64,000 bases of DNA. Source: Mixta sp. Marseille-Q2659 (GTDB lineage Bacteria > Pseudomonadota > Gammaproteobacteria > Enterobacterales > Enterobacteriaceae). Of this stretch, positions 37,709 through 47,932 are shown in pieces; the first letter of the stretch is position 1, and each line of letters begins with the position of its first letter. The position numbers were made by a program, and so were the translations under genes. Location of the stretch: the NCBI RefSeq assembly GCF_940807255.1, contig NZ_CALNWY010000001.1, positions 248,001 through 312,000 of the forward strand, in the 5' to 3' direction. The notes beneath the pieces were generated by a model. It saw nothing but the letters and a program-made list of their open reading frames with translations, ran no database searches and was not told the origin of the DNA.

Positions 37709-39214
37709 ATGAATATCGTTGGAAACTTTATTGGCGGCAAAATCACCCATAGCGCCAGCAATGAAACGATTCCGGTTTACGATCCTGCTACCGGCAAAGT
37801 GGTGCGCGAGCTGACGCAAAGCACGGCGGATGAGGTCGCGCAGGCGATTGAAGTTGCGCATAACGCCTTCCCGGAGTGGTCGAAAACGTCTCCGTTGCGT
37901 CGCGCGCGCATCATGTTCAACTTTAAGATGCTGCTGGAAAAGCACCGCGACGAGCTGGCAGAGCTGATTGTTAGTGAACACGGGAAAGTCTGGTCAGATG
38001 CGCAGGGCGAGCTGACGCGCGGCATGGAAGTGGTGGAGTTTGCCTGCGGCATTCCTCATCTGATTAAAGGCGAGTATTCGCCTAACGTCGGCACCGGCGT
38101 CGATAGCTATTCGCTGATGCAGCCGCTGGGCGTGGTGGCCGGCATTACTCCATTTAACTTCCCGGCGATGGTGCCGATGTGGATGTTCCCTATCGCGTTG
38201 GCCTGCGGCAATACCTTTGTGCTGAAGCCGCCTGCGCTGGATCCTTCCGCTGCTGTGCGCATGGCCGAACTGTTGAGCGAAGCCGGGCTGCCGGAGGGCG
38301 TCTTTAATGTGGTGCATTGTTCGAATGAAGATGCCGAACAGCTCTACACCGACAGCCGCGTACAGGCGGTAAGCTTTGTAGGATCCTCCGGCGTGGCGGA
38401 GCATATCTATAAAACCGCCAGCGCTTACGGTAAGCGTGTACAGGCATTCGGTGCGGCGAAAAACCACGCCATCGTGATGCCGGATGCCGATCTGGATGCC
38501 ACAGTAAATGCCATTATGGGCGGCGCTTACGGTTCTGCGGGCGAACGCTGCATGGCGCTGCCGGTGGTGGTGGCGGTCGGCGATGATACGGCGGATAAGC
38601 TGATTGCGCGCCTGACGCCGCTGGTAAAAGCGCTACGCGTCGGGCCTGGTATCCAGAAAGGCGGCGAAGAAAACGAGATGGGGCCGGTGGTATCCGCTGC
38701 TCATCAGAAAAAGGTGCTGGGTTATATCGATAAGGGCGTAGAAGAAGGCGCGACGCTGGTGGTTGATGGTCGTAATTTCCAGGTGCCGGGCCACGCGGAA
38801 GGCTATTACGTCGGCGGCACGCTGTTTGATAAGGTCACTAACGATATGGTGATCTGGCGTGAAGAGATCTTTGGGCCGGTACTGGGCATTATGCGTGCGC
38901 CTGACTACCAGAGCGCGCTGGCGCTGGTTAACAGCCACGAGTTTGGCAACGGCAGCGCCATTTTCACCAGCAACGGCCATACCGCGCGCGATTTTGTACA
39001 GAACGTCGAGGCAGGGATGGTTGGCGTTAATGTGCCGGTGCCGGTACCGATGGCATTCCACAGCTTCGGCGGCTGGAAACGCTCTGTCTTTGGCGCGCTT
39101 AACGTACATGGGCCAGACGGCGTGCGTTTCTATACGCGCATGAAAACCGCCACGGCGCGCTGGCCGAGCGGTCAGCAAACGGTATCTGAATTTAGTATGC
39201 CGACGCTGGGCTAA
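37709..39214 (+). CDS. iolA: Methylmalonate/malonate-semialdehyde dehydrogenase (CoA-acylating)
   Basis: 501 residues from ATG 37709 (MNIVGNFIGGKITHSAS); the ATG 12 bases earlier is possible. Aldehyde dehydrogenase family with GITPFNFPAMVPMWMFP, FVGSSGVAEHIY and the catalytic Cys in GSAGERCMALP. It converts malonic semialdehyde to acetyl-CoA in inositol degradation and methylmalonic semialdehyde to propionyl-CoA in valine breakdown. First gene of iolAB. Confidence 0.94.
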   Translation: MNIVGNFIGGKITHSASNETIPVYDPATGKVVRELTQSTADEVAQAIEVAHNAFPEWSKTSPLRRARIMFNFKMLLEKHRDELAELIVSEHGKVWSDAQGELTRGMEVVEFACGIPHLIKGEYSPNVGTGVDSYSLMQPLGVVAGITPFNFPAMVPMWMFPIALACGNTFVLKPPALDPSAAVRMAELLSEAGLPEGVFNVVHCSNEDAEQLYTDSRVQAVSFVGSSGVAEHIYKTASAYGKRVQAFGAAKNHAIVMPDADLDATVNAIMGGAYGSAGERCMALPVVVAVGDDTADKLIARLTPLVKALRVGPGIQKGGEENEMGPVVSAAHQKKVLGYIDKGVEEGATLVVDGRNFQVPGHAEGYYVGGTLFDKVTNDMVIWREEIFGPVLGIMRAPDYQSALALVNSHEFGNGSAIFTSNGHTARDFVQNVEAGMVGVNVPVPVPMAFHSFGGWKRSVFGALNVHGPDGVRFYTRMKTATARWPSGQQTVSEFSMPTLG

Positions 39215-39235
39215 CCATCTTACAAGGAGGAGCGC

Positions 39236-40057
39236 ATGTCTTTGCTTGCTAAACGACAGCAGCCGGACGCCAACGGGCGTATCCAGCACATCACGCCGGA
39301 AAGCGCTGGCTGGCGCTTTGTTGGCTTCGATGTTTATTTGCTGAAAAAGGGGCAAACCCTGACGCTGGAGAGCGAGGAGAAAGAACTTTGCCTGGTGCTG
39401 GTGGCCGGGCTGGCCTCGGTTAAAACGCGTAACGCGGAGTTTCCCGGCATTGGTCAACGTCAGTCGCCTTTTGAGCGCACACCGCCTTACTCGGTATATG
39501 TGCCGCATCACGATCGCGTTGAGGTGGTGGCTGATTCCGATCTGGAACTGGCGGTATGCAGCGCGCCGGGCCATGGCGACCTGCCAGCACGGTTGATCGC
39601 GCCGCATGATGTGGGCGTTGAACATCGCGGCAAGGGCCGTAACAAGCGTCTGGTTCATAACATTCTGCCGGATGATAAGCGCGCCGACAGCCTGCTGGTG
39701 GTGGAGGTTTATACCGACGAAGGCGATACCAGCTCGTATCCCAGCCATAAGCACGATCAGGAAAATTCACCGGACGAAACCTATCTGGAAGAAACCTACT
39801 ATCATCGCTTTCAGCCGGAGCAGGGCTTTGCCATGCAGCGGGTTTATACCGACGACCGCTCACTGGATGAATGTATGGCACCCTATAACCGCGATGTTGT
39901 TACCGTGCCGCGCGGCTACCATCCGGTCGCCACCATTGCCGGATACGATAACTACTATCTGAACGTGATGGCAGGACCGGTGCGCAAATGGAAGTTTACC
40001 TGGGAGAAGGATCACGCCTGGGTTAACAGCGACAGCTATCCGGTTAAAGCGAAGTAA
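39236..40057 (+). CDS. iolB: 5-deoxy-glucuronate isomerase
   Basis: 273 residues, ACAAGGAGG upstream. KduI/IolB cupin family: SSYPSHKHDQENSPDETYLE carries the metal-binding histidines and Glu, followed by YYHRFQPEQGFAMQRVY and VPRGYHPV. It isomerises 5-deoxy-D-glucuronate to 2-deoxy-5-keto-gluconate. Co-transcribed with iolA. Confidence 0.95.
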   Translation: MSLLAKRQQPDANGRIQHITPESAGWRFVGFDVYLLKKGQTLTLESEEKELCLVLVAGLASVKTRNAEFPGIGQRQSPFERTPPYSVYVPHHDRVEVVADSDLELAVCSAPGHGDLPARLIAPHDVGVEHRGKGRNKRLVHNILPDDKRADSLLVVEVYTDEGDTSSYPSHKHDQENSPDETYLEETYYHRFQPEQGFAMQRVYTDDRSLDECMAPYNRDVVTVPRGYHPVATIAGYDNYYLNVMAGPVRKWKFTWEKDHAWVNSDSYPVKAK

Positions 40058-40078
40058 ACGCAGCCGGGAAGAGATGAA

Positions 40079-40100
40079 AGGCAGCCTGAACAGGCTGCCT
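40079..40100 (+). terminator. iolB terminator hairpin
   Basis: AGGCAGCCTG-aa-CAGGCTGCCT followed by TATTTGTT. It lies 22 bp after the iolB stop. Confidence 0.65.
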
Positions 40101-40113
40101 TATTTGTTGATAA

Positions 40114-40234
40114 GGTGCCAGCACGAGGAGTTCAGGCCGATCGTAAAGACGCAAAAAACGTCATCCTTGTCAGCACGGCCCGCGCCCTTCATGACGCGGG
40201 CCGCTTTACTCTTCTGCCTGAACACCCCGCGCTT
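40114..40234 (-). repeat. Dispersed repeat, copy B
   Basis: About 121 bp; its reverse complement matches copy A (5415-5536) across the whole length, with the hairpin GGCCCGCG...CGCGGGCC and the block TTTTGCGTCTTTACGATCGG. It sits between the convergent iolB and iolR genes. Confidence 0.8.
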
Positions 40235-40316
40235 GAGCTGGGGGGGCATCTGTAGCAGTACGCCCGATCACCGACCTTATCACGAACTCCACACGCGTTG
40301 CGTTGGGGAGTCGTCT

Positions 40317-41156
40317 TTACTCTTTGGCATTATTTAACGCCAGCGAGACCGCCAGCGTCTGGGCCAGGCACAGCGAAGCGACCTGGGAACGGAATCCGTC
40401 AACCTGCGCTTCACGCACCACAAAACATACGTCGCTGAAGGCAGCCAGCGGGCTTACCTGGCTGTCGGTAATGGCTATCTGCTGCGCACCGCGGCGGGCA
40501 CCCATTTCTACCAGCTCTACGCCCTCGCGCGCATAGGGTGAATAGCTGATGGCGATCACCACGTCTTTCGGATTCACTAAACTAAGCTGCTCGGTAAACA
40601 TTCCACCTAAGCCATCAATAAGAAAAGCGCGGCGCTCAAGGTGGCGCAAAGCATAGGTCAGGTAAGAGGCCACGCTAAAAGAGCGGCGCAGGCCAATGAC
40701 ATAAATGTTTTCAGCATTGTTGAGCATCTCTACCGCTTTGTTCAGCTGCTCTGGGTTGGTTTGCATCGCCAGCTGCTGAAGCGCCTGCGAATTCACCATC
40801 GTAAAGACGTTCAGGATCTCGGCTGGATTTTCAGGTGATGCGGCAGCTTCATCGGTCGCGGTCTGGCGAAACAGACGCGCCCGCTCGGTATAGTTAACCG
40901 TCTCTTCCATCAGGTGCTGACGGAAAACCTGCTTCATTTCGTTAAAGCCGCTGAAGCCAAACGCGTTTGAAAAGCGAATCAGGGTAGAGGGCGGCACATC
41001 GGCCTGCTGTGCGATAGAAGCGACGGTATCAAAAGCAATGCTGTTGCTGTTATCGAGAATATAGCGGGCAACCTGTTTCAGGCGCTTGCTAAGCGTATCG
41101 TAGCGACGACGAATATCGTCCTGTAACAAGGAAAGCTGTGTAGGGTTAGTTGTCAT
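40317..41156 (-). CDS. iolR: RpiR-family regulator, probable IolR
   Basis: 279 residues. N-terminal HTH_6 domain: RYDTLSKRLKQVARYILDN, ASIAQQADVPPSTLIRFSNA. C-terminal SIS sugar-isomerase domain with NIYVIGLRRSFSVASYL and AISYSPYAREGVE. RpiR regulators with SIS domains control inositol genes in enterics, usually as repressors relieved by a pathway intermediate. Located in the cluster between iolB and iolC. Confidence 0.87.
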   Translation of the reverse strand: MTTNPTQLSLLQDDIRRRYDTLSKRLKQVARYILDNSNSIAFDTVASIAQQADVPPSTLIRFSNAFGFSGFNEMKQVFRQHLMEETVNYTERARLFRQTATDEAAASPENPAEILNVFTMVNSQALQQLAMQTNPEQLNKAVEMLNNAENIYVIGLRRSFSVASYLTYALRHLERRAFLIDGLGGMFTEQLSLVNPKDVVIAISYSPYAREGVELVEMGARRGAQQIAITDSQVSPLAAFSDVCFVVREAQVDGFRSQVASLCLAQTLAVSLALNNAKE

Positions 41157-41214
41157 TACTTCGGCCTGCTAAAAATGATTGGCGTTTTGCTGAGCGATAT
41201 TCTACCAGACGAAT

Positions 41215-41232
41215 GGAAAATTTCATTTGAAA
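41215..41232. promoter_or_regulatory. Candidate IolR operator 3 (autoregulation)
   Basis: GGAAAATTTCATTTGAAA, 59 bp upstream of the iolR start; resembles the other iol sites. Confidence 0.35.
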
Positions 41233-41404
41233 CCCCTGTTAGCAGACTTTATTTCATCGCAACATGAATTACCTCACAGAATGTAGTGCCAACTGGCGCT
41301 AAATCTGGCGAAAAGCGTCCGGTTAATCGTGTTAATTAGCGATTAATTTGCGTTGAAAAGAAGGAAACGCCGCCAGAAGCAGCGGCGTTATAGCTTGATG
41401 AAAA

Positions 41405-43333
41405 CTAGCTGGCCTGTTGCATCGGGCGCGCTTCGCGCCAGTAGCCGATAAGCGTCAGATAGTTGCTTTTAACCTGCTCAATCAGCTGTTTGTCATTCAG
41501 CTCGCCCTGCAGCCACTGACGCGAAGGCTGACCGAAAATCGTGCGGCCAACGGCAAAGCCTTTTACCCACGGCGCCTGCGCTGCATCACGGAAGCCCGCT
41601 TTCAGCTTCGCTTCCGGTGCATCCAGTCCCAGCAGCAAAATACCGCGGCACCAGGGATCCTGTTGTTCAATGATGTTACCGATGGTTTGCCAGCTTTGCA
41701 GCGACAGCGGCGGCAGCTTCCACCAGTCGGGCTGAACGCCAAGCTGGTAAAAATGCTCAATAATATCAATATAGTAACCTTCCTGGCGGTCCGGATTATC
41801 CTCCGGTAAGATCACTTCCAGCAGCAATTCATGGCCTGATTTATTACAGCCGCGCCAGACATCGAGAACTAGCGCATCCTGCTCGGCACGCAGCGCGGCG
41901 TCATCATGGGGATGATAAAAGACCAGGCACTTCACCACATGCTCCTGTGGCCAGTCGATAAGCTGCGAGCCGATATTGCCATGCTCCAGACGTAAAGGGC
42001 GTGAACCCGGCATTTCAATCGGTCGGCCAATCCACCAGCCTTTGCCGGTAATCGCGTTCAGCGCCTGCTGACCATAGGTCGTATCGGCCAGAATACCGCT
42101 GCGATTGTCCAGTCCGGCCTCGTTAGCAGCCGCTTCAGCCGCCTGCAACAGCAGCATTTTTAGCTGCGGAATGCGTTCAGGATCGGCACCCGCTTCCTGT
42201 GCCATATCAGCCAGCTGTTTGCGATGATCGAAGGCGAACACGCACAGTTCATGCCAGCTTTGTTTACGGGTAGTTACCCTGTGCAGATGATTCAGGCGCG
42301 GATCACGATCGGGACGTTTCACGTCACGATCGCGGCTCAGATAGTCGTCCAGCTCCGCTTTTGTCGGCATTGCCGGCGCGCAGCCGTGGCGTGAAACCAC
42401 CAGCGCGCCGCAGGCATTCGCGTAACGGCAGGCCTGTTCCCAGCCTTCATCGTTCAGCCAGCCGCGCAGCAGGCCAGACATAAAGGCATCGCCGGCGCCC
42501 AGCACGTTCAGTACCTCAACACGGACGCCGCTTTGCAGCCGGGTTTGCTCCCAGCTGTCGGGAATATCGCCTTCAAACACCACGCAGCCTAGCGGGCCGC
42601 GCTTGCACACCAGCGTGGCTTTGCTGGCCTGGCGTACCGCTTTTAACGCCGTCAGCGTATCGGTGCTGCCGCCTGCGATATGAAATTCTTCTTCGGTGCC
42701 GACAATCAAATCAAAGTAGTGCAGCACTTCCTGCAGTTGCTGAGTAACGTGGCCTGATTCAATAAAACGCGTTTCGCCGTCGCCCAGCGAGGTCAGGCCC
42801 CACAGCACCGGTCGGTAATCGATATCCAGCGCGGTGCGCAGCCCGTGACGGCGCGCGATCTCCAACGCTTTTAATACCGCCGCGCGCGTATCGGGATGAG
42901 AAAGGTGCGTGCCGGTCACCGCCAACGCGCGCGCCGAGGCGATATAATCTTCATTAATATCCTCTGGCGTCAGCCCCATGTCGGCGCAGTTATCGCGATA
43001 AAAGATCAGCGGGAAGGTGTCTTGATCCTTAATGCCCAGTATGACCAGGCCGGTTAGCCGTTTCTCATCCGTGATCAGAAACTCGGTATCGACGCCAACG
43101 CGCTGTAGTTCTTCGCGCAGAAAGCGGCCATTGTGTTCGTCGCCGACGCGCGCCAGCATCGCGGATTTCAGCCCCTGAATGGCGGTGCCGTAAGCGACAT
43201 TGCCGGAGGAGCCGCCAAGATATTTGGCAAAGGTGCTGGTATCTTCCAGACGCGCACCGATTTGCTGACCGTAAAGGTCAACGGCAATACGGCCAATACA
43301 AATCACATCAAGCCGCTTCTGTGGTGTACTCAT
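41405..43333 (-). CDS. iolC: Bifunctional 5-dehydro-2-deoxygluconokinase / DUF2090 aldolase-like protein
   Basis: 642 residues from ATG 43333 (MSTPQKRLDVICIGRIAVDL); 40 further codons upstream are not conserved. Residues about 1-330 are a PfkB/ribokinase-type kinase with YLGGSSGNVAYG and the catalytic NVLGAGDAFMSGLLRG. Residues about 340-640 are a DUF2090 TIM-barrel domain (ELCVFAFDHRKQLADM, AVGRTIFGQPSRQW) thought to supply the IolJ aldolase step. This explains why no separate iolJ is present. Confidence 0.92.
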   Translation of the reverse strand: MSTPQKRLDVICIGRIAVDLYGQQIGARLEDTSTFAKYLGGSSGNVAYGTAIQGLKSAMLARVGDEHNGRFLREELQRVGVDTEFLITDEKRLTGLVILGIKDQDTFPLIFYRDNCADMGLTPEDINEDYIASARALAVTGTHLSHPDTRAAVLKALEIARRHGLRTALDIDYRPVLWGLTSLGDGETRFIESGHVTQQLQEVLHYFDLIVGTEEEFHIAGGSTDTLTALKAVRQASKATLVCKRGPLGCVVFEGDIPDSWEQTRLQSGVRVEVLNVLGAGDAFMSGLLRGWLNDEGWEQACRYANACGALVVSRHGCAPAMPTKAELDDYLSRDRDVKRPDRDPRLNHLHRVTTRKQSWHELCVFAFDHRKQLADMAQEAGADPERIPQLKMLLLQAAEAAANEAGLDNRSGILADTTYGQQALNAITGKGWWIGRPIEMPGSRPLRLEHGNIGSQLIDWPQEHVVKCLVFYHPHDDAALRAEQDALVLDVWRGCNKSGHELLLEVILPEDNPDRQEGYYIDIIEHFYQLGVQPDWWKLPPLSLQSWQTIGNIIEQQDPWCRGILLLGLDAPEAKLKAGFRDAAQAPWVKGFAVGRTIFGQPSRQWLQGELNDKQLIEQVKSNYLTLIGYWREARPMQQAS

Positions 43334-43431
43334 ACCTGTTGTTTCCTTCTGTGATAAGCAGACACTGTCGAGCGTCTCCAGGGATCTTTTGAGAACCCGA
43401 TCGCACCGGATCAACTGTGCTGGCAGTATGA

Positions 43432-43445
43432 GGAATAAATATTCC
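43432..43445. promoter_or_regulatory. Candidate IolR operator 4
   Basis: GGAATAAATATTCC, near-palindromic; its reverse complement reads GGAATATTTATTCC, the same core as sites 1 and 5. Upstream of iolC. Confidence 0.45.
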
Positions 43446-43610
43446 AAAAACAATATTGAATGAAATTATTAACCCAAAAATGTGAGACGGGTAAAAAACT
43501 CTCTGCTTTGGCTTTCTGCTAAAAGCCGTATCAACTTTCGTCGCGCATTCCTTTTAATGGCTTATTTAACGCTGTTTTTGAAGAAGTTAGCCATACCGAT
43601 GAAATGAAAT

Positions 43611-43627
43611 GGAATATTTATTTTTAA
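43611..43627. promoter_or_regulatory. Candidate IolR operator 5
   Basis: GGAATATTTATTTTTAA, upstream of iolD; shares GAATATTTATT with site 1. Confidence 0.45.
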
Positions 43628-43875
43628 GTGTTCAACTCCCTGCTGTTTCACTTTAAGGTCAAGCCGAGCCGCTTTCTACGCTGGCAAAACGGATAATTTG
43701 ATCTCTCTCGCAAAATGAAATGTTTCTTCTGTAATCGTGTTTTATGGAAAAAATATTTGTTTATAATCGCCACACGTTTCACTCAATAGCGGTCGGAAAA
43801 TACCGTTTCGGTTGCCGACATAAGCGAATTGCGGCGCGCCCTGTTAACGGTTCCGCCACGGTAAAGGATGAGCAA

Positions 43876-45816
43876 ATGGGCAAGATCAGATTAACTACGG
43901 CGCAGGCGCTGGTGAAATTTCTCGATAATCAGTACCTCTCCGTTGACGGTGTGGAAACCAAATTTGTTAAAGGCATCTTTGCCATTTTTGGTCACGGCAA
44001 CGTGCTGGGGCTTGGCCAGGCGCTGGAGCAGGATAATGGCGATCTGGTCGTCCATCAGGGGCGCAATGAGCAGGGTATGGCACATGCCGCCATCGGCTAC
44101 GCCAAACAGAAGCTGCGCCGTGAAATCATCGCCTGCACCTCATCCGTTGGTCCCGGCGCGGCTAATATGATTACCGCCGCCGCGACCGCAACGGCCAACC
44201 GCATTCCTCTGCTGCTGCTGCCAGGCGACGTGTTCGCTACGCGTCAGCCCGATCCGGTGCTACAGCAGATTGAGCAGAGCCACGATCTCAGCATCAGTAC
44301 CAATGACGCGTTTCGCGCCGTCAGCAAATACTGGGATCGCGTTAGCCGGCCCGAACAGCTGATGACCGCCTGTATTAATGCTATGCGCGTGCTGACCGAT
44401 CCGGCGGAAACCGGTGCGGTAACGCTCTCGCTGCCGCAGGATGTGCAGGGCGAAGCCTGGGATTTCCCCGATTACTTCTTCCAGAAGCGCGTACATCGTC
44501 TGGATCGCCGTCCCGCCACCGAAGCGCAGCTGCAGGACGCGCTGGCTTTGCTGGCGCGTAAACGCAAACCGCTGATCGTCTGCGGCGGCGGGGTGAAATA
44601 TTCCGGCGCGGGCGAGGCGTTGCGCCAGTTTGCCGAGCAGCATCAGATCCCGTTCGCGGAAACCCAGGCCGGGAAAGGCTCGCTGGTTTCCGATCATCCG
44701 CTGAACGTCGGCGGCGTTGGCGAAACCGGCTGCCTGGCGGCGAACCTGCTGGCGAAAGAAGCCGATCTGGTGATTGGCATCGGCACGCGCTACACCGATT
44801 TTACGACCGCGTCGAAATGGATATTCCAGCATCCTGACGTCAGCTTCCTCAACATAAACGTCAGCAATTTCGACGCTTACAAACTGGATGGCGTGCAGCT
44901 GGTAGCCGACGCACGCGAAGCCTTAACCGCCTTAAACGAACGCCTTACCGCGCAGGGCTTTAACAGCGAATGGGGCGCTCAAATCGAACAGGCGCAGAGC
45001 AAACTGCTGAAAGAGACGCAGCGCGTTTATCAGGCGGCGTACAGCGAAGAGAACTTTGTGCCGGAAATTGACGACAGCATCGATCGGGAAGCGCTGTTTG
45101 CCGAATTTAACCGTCTGACTGGCTCCTTTCTGACGCAGAGCAGCGTGCTGGGAACCCTGAACGAACAGCTACCGGAAGATGCCGTTATTGTCGCCGCCGC
45201 GGGCAGCCTGCCGGGCGATCTGCAGCGTGTCTGGCGTACTAAAGCGCCTAACGGCTACCACGTGGAATATGGCTATTCCTGCATGGGTTACGAGATCAAT
45301 GCCGCGCTCGGCGTGAAGCTGGCGGAACCGCAGCGCGAAGTCTATGCGCTGGTGGGCGACGGCTCTTTTATGATGCTGCACTCCGAACTGGTGACCTCCA
45401 TCCAGGAGAAGGCCAAAATTAACGTTGTGCTGTTCGACAACATGACCAACGGCTGTATCAACAACCTCCAGCTGGAACACGGCATGGACAGCTTTACCAC
45501 CGAGTTCCGCTTCCGCGATAACGACAGCGGCAAGCTGGACGGCGGCTTTATTCCGGTTGATTTCGCCGCCATCGCCGCTGGCTACGGCTGCAAAACCTGG
45601 CGCGTAACCACGCTGGAGGAGCTAAGCCATGCGCTGGAAGCAGCGCGTAAAGAAACCGTCTCTACCCTGATTGACGTGAAAGTATTGCCCAAAACCATGG
45701 TGCATAAATATTTCAGCTGGTGGCACGTTGGCGGCGCGCAGGTTTCGACCTCTGAGCGTATCGATGCTGTCGCTAAGATGCTGAAAGAACACGTCGAACA
45801 GGCACGTAAATACTAA
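43876..45816 (+). CDS. iolD: 3D-(3,5/4)-trihydroxycyclohexane-1,2-dione acylhydrolase
   Basis: 646 residues from ATG 43876 ([20 protein letters not shown]), AAAGGATG upstream. ThDP-enzyme fold: catalytic Glu region [17 protein letters not shown], and ThDP/Mg motif [13 protein letters not shown] ending at [12 protein letters not shown]. It opens the ring of the dehydrated inosose to 5-deoxy-glucuronate. First gene of iolDGHE. Confidence 0.95.
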   Translation: MGKIRLTTAQALVKFLDNQYLSVDGVETKFVKGIFAIFGHGNVLGLGQALEQDNGDLVVHQGRNEQGMAHAAIGYAKQKLRREIIACTSSVGPGAANMITAAATATANRIPLLLLPGDVFATRQPDPVLQQIEQSHDLSISTNDAFRAVSKYWDRVSRPEQLMTACINAMRVLTDPAETGAVTLSLPQDVQGEAWDFPDYFFQKRVHRLDRRPATEAQLQDALALLARKRKPLIVCGGGVKYSGAGEALRQFAEQHQIPFAETQAGKGSLVSDHPLNVGGVGETGCLAANLLAKEADLVIGIGTRYTDFTTASKWIFQHPDVSFLNINVSNFDAYKLDGVQLVADAREALTALNERLTAQGFNSEWGAQIEQAQSKLLKETQRVYQAAYSEENFVPEIDDSIDREALFAEFNRLTGSFLTQSSVLGTLNEQLPEDAVIVAAAGSLPGDLQRVWRTKAPNGYHVEYGYSCMGYEINAALGVKLAEPQREVYALVGDGSFMMLHSELVTSIQEKAKINVVLFDNMTNGCINNLQLEHGMDSFTTEFRFRDNDSGKLDGGFIPVDFAAIAAGYGCKTWRVTTLEELSHALEAARKETVSTLIDVKVLPKTMVHKYFSWWHVGGAQVSTSERIDAVAKMLKEHVEQARKY

Positions 45817-45897
45817 TTATTAAAGACATCTACCCTGACAGCGAATGTCGTCGGCCTGGCTGACGGGTTCGCGCTTACCCTGAATTCTGGAGAGATC

Positions 45898-46914
45898 ATG
45901 ACTCTGAAACTTGGCGTTATCGGCGCCGGCGCAATCGGCCAGGAACATATTCGTCGTTGTAGCAAAGTATTACAGGGCGCCACCGTGGTGGCGGTCTCGG
46001 ATATTAATCTTGAGGGCGCGAAAGCAGCACTGACGCGCCTCGGTCTGCAGGCAGAAGTGTATGCCAACGGTCACGACGTGGTGAATTCCCCTGACGTTGA
46101 GGCGGTGCTGGTGACTTCCTGGGATCCGACCCACGAAGAATTTACCCTGGCGGCGATCGCCGCAGGCAAGCCGGTATTCTGTGAAAAACCACTGGCGATG
46201 AGTGCGGAAGGCTGCCGTCGCGTGGTGGAGGCTGAAATGAAATTCGGCAAACGTTTAGTGCAGGTCGGCTTTATGCGCCCTTACGATGCGGGCTACCGTG
46301 CGCTGAAAAAGGTCATTACCAATGGTGAAATCGGTGAGCCGCTGATGCTGCACTGCGCGCATCGCAACCCGGCGGTGCCGGAAAGCTATACCACCGATAT
46401 GGCGATCACCAACACGCTGATTCATGAACTGGATGTGCTGCGCTGGCTGACCGATGACGATTACAAAACCGTTCAGGTGGTGTTCCCGCGCGTGACCTCA
46501 AAAAGCCATGCCCGCCTGAAGGATCCGCAGATCGTGTTGTTTGAAACCCAGAAGGGTATCCGCATCGACGTCGAGATTTTCGTTAACTGCGCCTACGGCT
46601 ATGACATTCAGTGTGAAGTGGTGGGCGAAGAAGGCATTGCCAAACTGCCGGAACCTTCCGCTGTACAGATGCGTAAAAGCGCGCAGCTCTCTACCTCGAT
46701 CCTGACCGACTGGAAAGATCGCTTTATCGATGCCTACGACGTCGAACTGCAAGCCTTCATTAATGATGTCAGCCGCGGCACGCTGACCGGCCCGTCAGCC
46801 TGGGACGGTTACGCCGCTTCCGTGGCGGCTGATGCCTGCCTGAAAGCGCAAAATAGCGGTGCGATTGAGCAGGTTGAATTACCGCCGCGTCCGGCTTTTT
46901 ACGATAAGGCTTAA
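45898..46914 (+). CDS. iolG: Inositol 2-dehydrogenase
   Basis: 338 residues. Gfo/Idh/MocA family: Rossmann [16 protein letters not shown], catalytic Lys in [10 protein letters not shown], and [13 protein letters not shown] with Asp and His. It oxidises myo-inositol to 2-keto-myo-inositol with NAD. The start follows TGGAGAGATC. Confidence 0.95.
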   Translation: MTLKLGVIGAGAIGQEHIRRCSKVLQGATVVAVSDINLEGAKAALTRLGLQAEVYANGHDVVNSPDVEAVLVTSWDPTHEEFTLAAIAAGKPVFCEKPLAMSAEGCRRVVEAEMKFGKRLVQVGFMRPYDAGYRALKKVITNGEIGEPLMLHCAHRNPAVPESYTTDMAITNTLIHELDVLRWLTDDDYKTVQVVFPRVTSKSHARLKDPQIVLFETQKGIRIDVEIFVNCAYGYDIQCEVVGEEGIAKLPEPSAVQMRKSAQLSTSILTDWKDRFIDAYDVELQAFINDVSRGTLTGPSAWDGYAASVAADACLKAQNSGAIEQVELPPRPAFYDKA

Positions 46915-46978
46915 TTTCCCCGGCCGCTTCCCGCTGCGGCGGGAGGCGCGCCAGCACTGAGCAATCAGGGAGAACGTT

Positions 46979-47863
46979 ATGAAAATCGCTTTCGATGTGG
47001 ATGTCATTAAAGATTTAGGCATCACGAAGATGGTTCAGCAGGTCGCCGAGTGGGGCTACAAATATATTGAACAGTCGCCGCATCCGCAGATTAACCCCTT
47101 CTATAAACACCCGAAAGCCAGCCGGGAAATCATGACGGAGTATAAAAACGCGCTGAAGTCCACCGGCGTGGAACTCTCCTCGTTTATCGTGGTTTATCGC
47201 TGGTCAGGCCCGGACGAGCTACGCCGCCAGGCAGCGGTAAAAAACTGGAAACGCATGATTGAAATCGCGGTGGAGATGGGTGTGCAGGTGATCAACACCG
47301 AACTGTCCGGCAACCCGAACGAGCCGGAGATCTGCGAGGAGATGTTCTACCGCTCAATGGAAGAGCTGTTACCGATCGTCGAGCGTGAAGGGATCCGCAT
47401 TGAGATTCAGTCACATCCGTGGGATTTCTGCGAGCGTAATAATGAAACCGCTGACATCGTGAAGTCGTTCCGCAGCGAGAACGTGAAGTATGTCTACAGC
47501 GTGCCGCACACCTTCTTTTATGACAACGGCAAAGGCGATGTGAAAAGCATGCTGGAGTACGTTGGCGACGACCTGTCGCACGTGCTGATCGCCGATACCA
47601 TGAATCACACCAAACACTGCCGCTATATCGTTAACCCGCCGGGCGTCGATGCTGCTGTGCATCAGCATGTCGGCGTGGGCGAGGGCGAAGTAGATTTTCC
47701 GACGCTGTTTCAAACCCTGCGCGATATGAACTTTGCTAACCGGACGTACAAAGTGGGCGGCGAGTCGATTATCGCCTCATCGCTGTTTGGCTACCCGGAA
47801 AAGATGAAATATCAGGCGGTAGAAACGCGCGAGCTTATCGAGCGTGAGCTGCTGGGCAAATAA
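46979..47863 (+). CDS. iolH: Sugar-phosphate isomerase/epimerase family TIM barrel, IolH-like
   Basis: 294 residues, close to IolH length. Metal-ligand blocks: INTELSGNPNEPEICEE, IEIQSHPWDFCE, LIADTMNHTKHCRY and HQHVGVGEGEVDFP. IolH is found in inositol operons without a firmly assigned reaction. Located between iolG and iolE, with GGGAGAACG before the ATG. Confidence 0.85.
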   Translation: MKIAFDVDVIKDLGITKMVQQVAEWGYKYIEQSPHPQINPFYKHPKASREIMTEYKNALKSTGVELSSFIVVYRWSGPDELRRQAAVKNWKRMIEIAVEMGVQVINTELSGNPNEPEICEEMFYRSMEELLPIVEREGIRIEIQSHPWDFCERNNETADIVKSFRSENVKYVYSVPHTFFYDNGKGDVKSMLEYVGDDLSHVLIADTMNHTKHCRYIVNPPGVDAAVHQHVGVGEGEVDFPTLFQTLRDMNFANRTYKVGGESIIASSLFGYPEKMKYQAVETRELIERELLGK

Positions 47864-47932
47864 GGTGGTTAGCTCCGCCGGAGCCTGACCGCGTGGTGGC
47901 TAAGGGCCGCCGTACCGAACAGAGAATTCATC

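Larger units (their letters stand above)
43334..43875. promoter_or_regulatory. iolC-iolD divergent regulatory region
   Basis: 542 bp, very A/T-rich, with no gene. It contains operator-like sites at 43432-43445 and 43611-43627 and the 16-base motif at 43700-43715. The upstream part of the open frame leading into iolD (43744-43875) is not conserved and is treated as leader. Confidence 0.6.

Noticed and set aside
38633..39754. 373-codon minus-strand open frame across iolA and iolB
   Set aside because: Opposite to two well-conserved enzymes; codon pattern is that of a shadow in high-GC DNA.
43744..43875. 44-residue N-terminal extension of IolD
   Set aside because: Not conserved; ATG 43876 has a good ribosome site and matches the family start.
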